A DNA stretch of 64,000 bases from NCBI GenBank assembly GCA_922989275.2, contig OV277864.1, positions 8,680,001 to 8,744,000 on the forward strand, read 5' to 3'. The notes below the pieces were generated by a model. It was given only the letters and a program-made list of their open reading frames with translations, was not told the origin of the DNA and did no database searches. This document shows positions 22,301-34,300 of the stretch, in pieces (positions within the stretch are counted from its first letter, which is position 1; every line of letters begins with the position of its first letter). A program made the position numbers and the translations under genes. The DNA is from Gari tellinella. Its lineage: Eukaryota > Mollusca > Bivalvia > Cardiida > Psammobiidae.

Positions 22301-25300
22301 TATAACAAAGTATTGAACTATGAACTAACTAACAGTAAACTAACATTTAGTTCCATATAACGACATGCTGTCTTATCAGTTAATCTGACTGTGTAAACTG
22401 TTCCGTTTCTTTTATATCGGGGGTGATTTCGGTTGTGTTAACTCTTTCCTCCCTGAAACTTTAAATGGACAATTCCAGTTTCCAATTTAGTCTAGTCCAT
22501 TTCTGACTTTTAAGGGTTGTTTTTTTCAATGTTTGGCATTATGACAAACAGTGAAGACCCTGATCAGAGGGCTCCTTTCGGAGCCCTCTGAACTGGGTCT
22601 TCACTGTTTGCATAGGACAAGTGCACTTTTCACATGGATACTGTTTGAAAATGACGCCTATATGCGGGACTAGGGAATTCTGAGGTTCCGGTTTTCTGAA
22701 ACTTACTTTTGGTTAAAATAAGAAGGGAAAAAATCGGGACCGGACAGAAAGTTCGGTATTCCGAGGATTCCGGATTTCTGGGACTCCGGTTTTCCGAGTT
22801 TATACTGTATCAATTTGAATAAGCTACATGCTTTGTGATGTTGAAATAAACATATTTGTATAATACATATAAACATCTTTCTTAACCTTTAACTTAGACT
22901 TTCTTGTACATTATAACAATTTTATTTAAATGTAACATATACGAGGTAGTTGTATAACTTGTGTTAGCTTACCAGCTGTCTGAACCTATTACCCCATAAA
23001 TACGGCTTTTTACTACTTTGATTTATTCCTCCACTGAAGAAAATAGTTTAAATTTATACAGTAAGGAATATGCAGCATAAGCAACATTTTCTATAGTCGA
23101 ACAGATGATAGCTTAAATCAGGCTGAAAGTAAAGCAGAATGCACTCTAAGGCGCATTCTGCCTTACTTTCAACCTGCTTTAAGTAGTCACCTGTTTTCAA
23201 AACCAGAAGCATGCTAAATGAGATAATTGGTCAAATGACCTTATTAGCTGCCTCCCATCGAAGGTCATATATGACAGCCTCGACTGTATTCAAATTGTAA
23301 TTTCTCGCATAACTACCCATGTTTTCTATAGCTATAGCGAACACCGATTATGAATTTTTTGTCTCCAACATGTATGAGATCAATTTGATGATGTTACTAT
23401 AACGTCACTATTTATAACGGCGTTTTGACGTCCCCGGATTTCCAAAAAATGCCTATTGCTTTAAAAAATAGTTTAAAATCGTTATGTTATAAAAATAATC
23501 TGTCACTTGTTGATGTTTAAGACAAGTTGATCTCAAACTCGTCTAGAATAGAAAAGTTATTAAGCTTGCCAGGTAAAACGTACCTTGCAAGGACTGTAGC
23601 CAAGTATTTAGACGTTCAAATTGTATATATTTTCAGGTAAAACATACCTTGCCGAGACTGTAGCCAAGTATTTAGATGTTCAAATTGTATTTTTTCAGGT
23701 AAAACCTACCTTGCCGAGACTGTAGCCAAGTATTTAGACGTTCAAATTGTATATTTTCAGGTAAAACCTACCTTGCCGAGACTGTAGCCAAGTATTTAGA
23801 CGTTCAAATTGTATTTTTTCAGGTAAAACCTACCTTGCAGAGACTGTAGCCAAGTATTTAGACATTCAAATTGTATATTTTCAGGTAAAACCTACCTTGC
23901 CGAGACTGTAGCCAAGTATTTAGACGTTCAAATTGTATATTTTCAGGTAAAACCTACCTTGCAGAGACTGTAGCCAAGTATTTAGACGTTCAAATTGTAT
24001 TTTTTCAGGTAAAACCTACCTTGCCGAGACTGTAGCCAAGTATTTAGACGTTCAAATTGTATATTTTCAGATAAAACTTACCTTGCCGAGACTGTAGCCA
24101 AGTATTTAGATGTTCAAATTGTATTTTTTCAGGTAAAACCTACCTTGCCGAGACTGTAGCCAAGTATTTAGACATTCAAATTGTATATTTTCAGGTAAAA
24201 CATACCTTGCCGAGACTGTAGCCAAGTATTTAGACATTCAAATTGTATATTTTCAGGTAAAACATACCTTGCCGAGACTGTAGCCAAGTATTTAGACATT
24301 CAAATTGTATATTTTCAGGTAAAACCTACCTTGCCGAGACTGTAGCCAAGTATTTAGACATTCAAATTGTATATTTTCAGGTAAAACGTACCTTGCCGAG
24401 ACTGTAGCCAAGTATTTAGACATTCAAATTGTATATTTTCAGGTAAAACATACCTTGCCGAGACTGTAGCCAAGTATTTAGACGTTCAAATTGTATTTTT
24501 TCAGGTAAAACCTACCTTGCAGAGACTGTAGCCAAGTATTTAGATGTTCAAATTGTATATTTTCAGGTAAAACCTACCTTGCCGAGACTGTAGCCAAGTA
24601 TTTAGACGTTCAAATTGTATTTTTTCAGGTAAAACCTACCTTGCCGTGACTGTAGCCAAGTATTTAGATGTTCAAATTGTATTTTTTCAGGTAAAACCTA
24701 CCTTGCAGAGACTGTAGCCAAGTATTTAGATGTTCAAATTGTATTTTTTCAGGTAAAACCTACCTTGCCGAGACCGTAGCCAAGTATTTAGACTTTCAAA
24801 TTGTATTTTTTCAGGTAAAACCTACCTTGCCGAGACTGTAGCCAAGTATTTAGATGTTCAAATTGTATTTTTTCAGGTAAAACTTACCTTGCCGAGACTG
24901 TAGCCAAGTATTTAGATGTTCAAATTGTATTTTTTCAGGTAAAACCTACCTTGCAGAGACTGTAGCCAAGTATTTAGATGTTCAAATTGCCATTTGTGGT
25001 TGTACAACCTACCTTGCCGAGACTGTAGCCAAGTATTTAGATGTTCAAATTGTATTTTTTCAGGTAAAACGTACCTTGCAAAGACTGTAGCCTAGTATTT
25101 AGATGTTCAAATTGTATTTTTTCAGGTAAAACCTACCTTGCAGAGACTGTAGCCAAGTATTTAGACTTTCAAATTGTATTTTTTCAGGTAAAACGTACCT
25201 TGCCGAGACTGTAGCCAAGTATTTAGATGTTCAAATTGTATATTTTCAGGTAAAACCTACCTTGCAGAGACTGTAGCCAAGTATTTAGACGTTCCATTTG

Positions 25301-28300
25301 CCATTTGTGATTGTACAACGCTCACCTCAGCTGGATATGTAGGGGAGGACATAGAATCTGTGATAACTAAACTGCTCATGAATGCCAATGGAAATGTAGA
25401 GAAATGCCAGCAGGGTTAGAAATAGTGCTATTTATTAACTCTTTCCTCCCTGTAATTTTAAATGGACAATTCCAGTTTCGATTTTTGTCTAGTCCATTTC
25501 TGGCTTTTAAGAGTTGTTTTTGTCAATTTTAGCATTACTGACAAACAGTGAAGACCCTGATCTGAGGGCTCCTTTCGGAGCCCTCTGATCTGGGTCTTCA
25601 CTGTTTGCACAGGACAAGTGTACTATTCACATGTACACTGTTTGAAAAGACGCCTATATGCGGAACTAGGGTTCAAAGGGTTATCTTGAACAATTACTAT
25701 TGTCTTCAGTGGAGTAACAGATTAAAGGAGTTAAAATGTGTATCTAAGGAGTATGGGTGAAGTAAGTGTTTACAATTGGAGAATCTTTCATCTTTCCCAA
25801 TTAAAGCATTTACCGTAAACCTATTATATCCAGAGCAACAAGTTTGGAACCAGATCAGATGCATCTAATCAGGCTCGAAATTGTTTGCCACTCAAAATAA
25901 AATAGTCCGAATTGAAATTTCTACATTTTATTGAAATATGTTTGAGCTTCTTTGGCGTCTAAATGAAAAAGAAGAATGTCTTTTTCACTGTAGGACTTTT
26001 GTAACTCTTGTGTTTTTATGCCCCCTCAAGACTTAGTCTGGGGCATATTGTTTTTGGTCTGTCTGTCTGTCTCTATCTGTTTGTCTGTCTGTCTGTCTGT
26101 CTGTCACTTTAACCTTAGCCATAACTATAACTACATAGTATAGAGACTTTATATATGGTATGTGTTCTCACCTCAAGAATCTCTTGAGTTCAGTTTAACT
26201 TTGGTCATGTCAGTCAAAGGTCAAGGTCATTTAGAGGTAAAATCTGGTGAATTTAACATTGGCCATAACTTCAAAACTGTATGTGACAGAGACTTTATAT
26301 TTGGAAGGTATGCTTAAGTCGAGAGGCTTTTGAGCTTGGTACAACTTAGGTCATGTCCAACAAAGTTTAAGGTCATTTGGGAGTCAAATACAGTTAATTA
26401 AACATTGGCCTTTGATCATGTGATCATTTCTAAATTTAGAAAATAGTCCTCAATATGACAAAGGTTGTTATTTTTGTATAGCAACTTTATTTTTTCCAAA
26501 ATGAACAGTTAACAATTATGTGATTTTGAATTTTTTTAAAGGTGAAACTTTTGTTTAGAATAGAATATTTGATCCTTAGAGAGAAATATAATATTCCAAG
26601 TGAATATGAAGGGAAATAACTCATCCTATATTATTTCAAGTGAATAGGAAGGGAGATAACTCATCCTAAATTTTTGATCATGTGATAATTTCTAAATTGA
26701 GAAAATAGTTCTCAATTTGACATATGACAAACCTTGTTATGACAAAGACGTCATCATGACATCAATATGATGGCATGATGCTATGGTTATGGTGCAGTTG
26801 AATAAACTAGAAAAAGCTTGTTTCTTTGTACATTTTCATCACAACAACAGCAAGGAGTACAATTATAACCTGCTGTATAATTTGATTTCACAGCAATATG
26901 AGTACATTGCAGTGACAAAACACCTCGGGGGATTGTAACTTACTGTGACACCATTCTTGTTTATTCTGACCTCAGGTATAGTCATGCTGGATGAAGTAGA
27001 CAAGATTGCCAAGACCAGAGACGTACGACAAGTGAGAGATGTGGGTGGGGAAGGAGTGCAGCAGGGCCTGCTGAAAATAGTGGAGGGGACACTGGTGAAT
27101 GTGCCAGAAAAGGCACGAAAAAGTAGAAACTATGCAGGTGAACTGGTTGCCATAGATACAACTAACATTCTATTCATTGCATTTGGAGCTTTTAATGGAG
27201 TGGAAAAGATTGTGAAACGGCGGAAAGAGGGAAAGGTGAGTTTTTAGATTTGTTGATTTTAAGCCTTTCTCCTGTATAATTCTCTAAACATATCTGTTTA
27301 GATACGCGTTTTATGTTTAGCTTGCTTAACCCTTTACCTGATAGAAGCGCCTTTTAGCGCCTTTTAATTTATCCATCCGCCAAAGAAAATAGTTCAAGAT
27401 TATACAGGCATGAACATGTACAATTAGAAATATTACTTACATACTATCAAATATTGGCTTAAAGCAGGTTGAAAGTAAAGCAGAATGCGCCTTAGGGCGC
27501 ATTCTGCTTTACTGTCAACCTGCTTTAAGTGGTCACTTGCCTTCAAATCTAGAAACAGGCTATGGGGTAATGGGTTAAAGATACCATCTGCTGAGATATA
27601 GAAAATATTTCTTAAGTTGCTTATTTATGACTGTATAAAGTAGGAACTATTTTCATCAGCGAAGGAATAAATTAAAGGTGTAAAATTGTGTACCTATGAA
27701 GTAATAGGTTAACACAGGCTAAACTGTATACATCTATTTATCAGGGTCAAAGGATGGTTCTCAAGCATTTGATTGGTCAGATTTGAGCTTTTTCCAGCAA
27801 AAGCTCAAATCTGACCTATCAATTGCTTGGTAACGATCTCAGACTCAACTCAGACTCTTTATAACCTTGGTGCCAGATGTCCATATTCCTGTCTATTAGT
27901 GGTCCTCTGAATCATTAGTGTCTTCCCTGTTTTTTGTCCTGTTGCTACAAATTGTTACAAACAATTCCTAAATAGTCAAATATGGACTCAACTTGTTTTG
28001 AAACAGGAATTGTTCATATCAGTTTTCAGGGAACAATGAGTTAACCCATTACCCCTTAAAAACGCCTTTTTACACCTCTCATTTATTCCTCCACTAAAGA
28101 AAAAAGTTCCAGTTTATACAGCCAAGAATATGTACCAGAAGAAATATTTTCCATATCCTAGAAGATGGTAGCTTAAAGCAGGCTGAAAGTAAAGCAGAAT
28201 GTGCCTTAAGGCACATTCTGCTTTACTTTCAACCTGCTTTAAGTGGTCACCTGTTTTTAAAGCTAGAAATAGGTTAAGAGGTAATGGGTTAACACATGTA

Positions 28301-31300
28301 CAACTGTATTTACCAGGGGCCCGTCTTACGAAACGTTGTACGACAAAAAGAGTTGTACGTTGAAACTTTAAAAAACATATCATTTCTGATTCTGTCTTAT
28401 CATGGAGGAATTATACCCGGGTATAATTCCTCCATGGTCTTATCCTGTCTAATGACATCACTTTGGAATCGTATTTTCAAGACAATGCAAAAGAGATGTC
28501 ACAACATAAGATAAGACAGAGAAAAAAATAAATACTGAGAATTTTAGTATCTGACTTACGACAATATTCGTCATAAAATGTTTCGTTAGACGGGCCCCTG
28601 ATGTCCATATTTCAAACTTTCTTATTACTTCCAGTCCCTTGGATTTGGAACCGCTGTACCCTCTACAATTACGACCAACCTTCCAGAAAACACTAGTGAA
28701 GAAGATGCAACTATCTATGGCGACCTCAAACAGAGTGACTCGTTTATGATGATGGTGGAAGAACGTGATCTCATTGACTTTGGACTAATTCCAGAATTTG
28801 TTGGCAGAATGCCAAAAATTGTGCCCTTGCATAATCTTGATGAGGATATGCTTGTGCAGATTCTGACGGAGCCAGAGAATGCCATACTCAAACAGTATCA
28901 GTGCAGTTTTATGATAGATAAGGTAGGCGTGGCTCTAGCTACAGACTGCATGGCGTCAGATATCAACCCATTACCCTATAAATACGGGTCTTTAATTTAT
29001 CTATCCACTAAAGAAAATATTTCCAACTTATATATCATGAATTTGTATCATAAGAAATATTATCTACATTCTAGGAGATGGCAGCTTAAAGTATGCTGAA
29101 AGTAAAGCAGAATATGCCTTAAGGCACATTCTGCTTTACTTTCAACCTGTTTTAAGTGATCACCTAACTTCAAAACTAGATACAGGCTATGGGCTAATGG
29201 GTTAAGTTGGAGTAGACAAACAATGCCAACATTTTCTCCTTTTTGTTCTGTTCAAACCCTAGGAGACAATTCTAATGAGTAGTCCCATTATAGTGTTCAC
29301 AGAGAGTGAGTAAACTTAGGTTTAAAAAATGTACTCCTTCATGTCTGCATTAACCCTTTACCCCATAACCTCTTTCTATTGAAGAAATATCACCACTTAA
29401 CCCTTTACCCCATAACCTCTTTCTATTTTGGAAGAAATATCACCACTTAACCCTTTACCCCATAGCCTATTTCTAGTACTTAAGATAGGTGACTACTTAA
29501 AGCAGGTTGAAAGTAAAGCAGAATGCGCCTTAGGGCGCATTCTGCTTTACTTTCAGCCTGCTTTAAGCTATCATGTACTATAATATAGAAAAATATTCCC
29601 TAAAATACATATTCATTACTGATTAAATTGGAACTATTTTCTTCAGCGGATGAATAAATCATAGCCGCTAAAAGGCGCTTCTATTGGGGAAAGGGTTAAA
29701 CTAGGTTGAAAGTATAGCAGAATGCCTAAGATGCATTCTGCTTTACTTTCAACTTGCTTCAAACTGTCATCTGCTAGGATTTAGAATATATTTATGATAC
29801 ATATTCATGGCTTTATAAAACTATTTTTTCAGTGGAAGATTAATTGAGTAGCGTAAAAAGGCGTATTTAAGATGTAACAGGTTAAACCCTTCTGTGCGAC
29901 TACCCATTAGAATTGTCTCTTTGAGACATTTTGAAAAGTATCATACCATAAGGTATGGTGCAGTCATAGATAGTTTAGGTTTTGTAAGCTCTGAGGGAGA
30001 CAAAAGGATAAACTTTTCTCCCTCTCTACAACAACACCCAATGGGAGACAAAGATTATGTCTGTTTTTTCGGAGGAAGTTGTTATAGGGAGGGAAATTTG
30101 CCTACATTTGCAAACAGCTTGAATCCAGATCTGATCTGATCTGAATTCAAGCTGTTTGTCACACACCATTATATTTTTTCTGTCAAAAATGTCCTATATG
30201 TGACTGAGAAAAACAGCAGACATCAATTTTAAACAGACAATTTTGCAGCCGTGAAAAGGTTGGACATAATCCTCTTGTTTGGGGGAACAAAACAAGTATT
30301 CTTGCAAGGAGATAATTATTGTTGTTGAGAGGCCCGTTGTAGGGAGGGAGCACTGTAGCTTTGGATGTACAGTAGAACCTCTTTATTATGACCACTAAAA
30401 AGAAGGCAAATTGTCCGTATAAATGACAGGTGACAGCTTAACCCTCTCCCCCATAGAAGCGCCTTTTAGGGAATGTAATTTATTTCTCCCCTGAAGAAAA
30501 TAGTTCCAATTTAATCAGTCATATCAGAATATATATTATAGCGAATACATTCTATATTCTAGCACACAATAGCTTAAAGCAGGCTGAAAGTAAAGCAGAA
30601 TGCGCTTAAGGCGCATTCTGCTTTACTTTCAACCTGCTTTAAGTAGTCCGCTATCTTCAATACTAGAAATAGGCTATCAGGTAAAGGGTTAAAGCAATGT
30701 GAAAGTGAAACAGAAAGCTCCTGTAGGAGCTTTCTGTTTCACTTTCACATTGCTTTAAGCGGTCAACTGTCTTAAACGGCTAATATTTGACACAACTTAG
30801 TGGATGTAATAGAGAGGTTCTACTGAACTTTACCTGAAGTACCTCTGCATCTGTGGTTTACCCTGTTATGAAAGCCTATTCTACTAACCCTTATCACACT
30901 GAATTGTCATCTGCTACAAATATATTGTCACTGGCAAAAATTATGATCAGCATTTCATGTTTATTAAACCAAACAGAAATAGAATATGAGTGGCAAACAG
31001 TTTGGATCCAGATTAGATGCAGCGTGATGCAATGTCTGATCTAGATCCAAACTGTTGAAACTACAAAGACCATCTGCACTGATATTTGCAAACAGTTTGG
31101 ATTCTGATCAGATGCTGAATAATAAATGTTTGACAAATATGTGAATGTTTTTTAAGTACAAAAATGTTTATTATTTCATAGTTTATAAATACAGCAGTTG
31201 TAAAAATTAAGCAGTGACTGCTTGACGGGTCTTTCATCATTATGGCAGCGGAAGGGATGTAAACCAATTTTCAAATTCTGTTTGAAATACAGCTACAGTT

Positions 31301-34300
31301 TATAACTCTTGGGGAGCTGTGCAAACAGTTTGGATCCAGATGAGACGCCACGTAATTGACACTCTGACCTTGATGTGAATAGACCAAAAGAATACCAACC
31401 ATGCAAAGAGATAATTTAGCTGAAATTTGTGCTATGAAATCATGACTAAATCTATACTATAGTCGGTCTAAGAAAATAGAGAAAAACATGTCATGGCATG
31501 AAATAGGGTGGATTTATATTTTGAGGGGATGCACAAACCATGATGTTTGATTGGTAAACCCTTTACCCCATAGCCTGTTTCTAGTTTTGAAAATAGGTGA
31601 CTTCTTAAAGCAGTTTGAAAGTAAAGCAGAAAGTGCCTTAAAGCACATTCTGCTTTACTTCCAGCCTGCTTTAAGCTACCACCTGCTAGAATAAAGAAAA
31701 TATTCCTTATGAAACATATTTATGACTGTTTGAATTGGAACTATTTTCTTCAGTGGAGGAATAAACTGAATGGGCTTAAAGGTGCTTCTATGGGGGAATG
31801 GGTTAACCCTTAGCCCGCCAAATAAATTGTTGTCTTCTATATTTCTCGTACGCTTCATGTTTCAAAGTTGCTGAAAATGTTGTCCGAGTGTCAAACAGCT
31901 TGGATCCTGATGAGACGCCGAGTTACTCGGCGTCTCATCAGGATCCAAGCTGTTTGCATATGGAGCTATAGTCGTGAGTGGCAGGCTAAGGGTTAATATT
32001 GATTGATTGACTTCCAGATTGGCCTTTACAAGCTTTCCAACATTGTTGTTTCAGTGTGAATTACGAGTTACACCAGAAGCCCTACATGCTATAGCAAGAC
32101 AGGCAATGAAGAAAAGAGTAGGAGCAAGAGGGCTCAAAGCTCAATTGGTAAGTGTGTACTGCTCCAGGGCGGCCGTTTCTCCTGACTTTTCTGAAATATT
32201 TGGATTTTTATCCTAGCACATGATGGCTTAGAGCAGGCTGAAAGTAAAGCAGAAAGTGCCTTAAGGCGCATTCTGCTTTACTTTCAACCTGCTTTAAGTA
32301 TTCGAGTTTGGAAAATAGAAAATTGGGAAATCTTAGGATTTTCATTATCAACTTATGGCAGCTTTCCTGCTCAGTCAACATGAGTAGTAAATGAAACAAG
32401 GTGGCCGAGCTTATAAAGCTTAGAAATGAGTCTGGGGTTGTTTTCAAGCTTTTGATTGGTCAGATTTGAGCAGAATGATTAAATCTGACCAATCAAAAGC
32501 TAAATAAGCAGAGGTCCTGGTATCATGCCTTGCATTTACACTCTGTATGACTCGATAACGAGATTTTTTTAACCCCCCTACTCCATTGCCTGTTTCAGTT
32601 TTAAAGATAGTTGACTTCTTAAAGCAGGTTGAAAGTACTGCAGAATGTGTCTTAACCCATTACCCCATAATTACGCCTTTTGACGCCTCTTATTTATTTC
32701 TCCACTAAAGGTAGTAGTTCCAATTTACACAGTCATGGAAATTTTTCTGAAGAAATATTTTCTCCATTCTGGCAGATGGTTGCTTAAAGCAGGCTGAAAG
32801 TAAACCAGAATGCACCTTAAGCTGCATTCTACTTTACTTTCAACCTGCTTTAAGTGGTCAACTATCTTCAAAATATGACAAGCTATGGGGTAATGGGTTA
32901 TGGTGCAGTCCTTTTTACTATGAGCCTCCTTTAAGTTACCATCTTATGACTATACCTTGAAAGATTTTACATTTCTGTGTTTAACCCTTTACCTGATAAC
33001 CTATTTCTAGTACTTAAGATAGGTGACTACTTAAAGCAGGTTGCAAGTAAAGCAGAATGCGCCTTAGGGCGCATTCTGCTTTACTTTCAGCCTGCTTTAA
33101 GCTATTACCTGCTAGAATAAGGAAAGTATTAAATATGACACATATTCATTACGGTATAATTTGGAACTATTTTCTTCAGCGGATGAATAAACTGATGTGC
33201 TAAAATTCGCTTCTATAAGAGAAAGGGTTAAGGTCAATGTCGCTGTTATTATTTCAACACTTTAATCATTAGATGATAATTCTTATTACCCAGCACGACT
33301 TAGGCTGAAGGCTCAGGATGAGCAATTGTGATCCAATTCCGTCCAGTGTCTTGCGTCCGTCGTCTGTTCACATTTTCAAACATCATCTTCTTTGAAACCG
33401 CTGACCCAATTTCAACCAAACTTTGTCAGAAAGATCAGTGACAAAGGGGGGACTAAATAATGTTCAACGTTTTTAGCTAGAGTTATTCCCCTTGCTGTTG
33501 GACCAGAATTTCAAGACTTAGAATATTTTGAATAGGCCATATCTTGGTTAACTAGATTTTACCATTTTGTCTAGTAACAACAACACTTACTAGAATAGAA
33601 TGCTTTGATACTTATACAGATGTTGCCTTAGACCATTCACAATCCTTCCGTATCATCCAACATCAGTTTGACCTTGACCTTTAGGACTTAAAATATTTTA
33701 AAAGGACTATTTCTTGGTTAACTAGATTTTACTGTTTCACCTGACATCATGACTGCTTACTAGAATGCTTTGGTACTTATACAGTTGTTGCCTTGAACCA
33801 TTCCCAATACACCCATATCACCCAACCTTGATTTCACCTTGACCTACTTTGGACTTAAAGAGGCTCCCAACCGGATTTAGCATTAAAAATAGTAATTTGT
33901 AAATATATGTCAAATGCTTACATAAATGGGTAAGATTTAGTTTAGGATAATAAATTCTGTTAAAAAATGCATTTCAAAAAAAAAGAAAAAAAGAAAAAGC
34001 TCTGGTGGGATTCGAACCCGTGAACCTCCATGCCGAGAAAAACATGTAAAATGAGGAAACGCCTTTATCCCCTCGGCTACCAGCGCTATCTATATATATG
34101 GTAGCGAATTAACGTACTTCAGTGGTAGCGATTGATAGTACTTTATTCGGCTCGGGTTTATGTCTGAGCCCATGTAGAGAAGCAACAACAACAACTATAC
34201 TGTTAGCTTAAGCTATAGAAAAACGATGGAAAATATCTAAAAAAACTAAGATTCGGAGACACTTCTTGAGACTTTTTATGCCCCCGGCATCGACAGATGC

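Noticed and set aside
23573..25249. CRISPR-like array
   Set aside because: The units are uninterrupted 62-bp copies of a splice junction without unique spacers, in a eukaryotic gene.
28114..28383. 89-codon frame on the - strand
   Set aside because: It reads through a TTAA-A hairpin; many similar frames across the window share the [13 protein letters not shown] translation of that hairpin.
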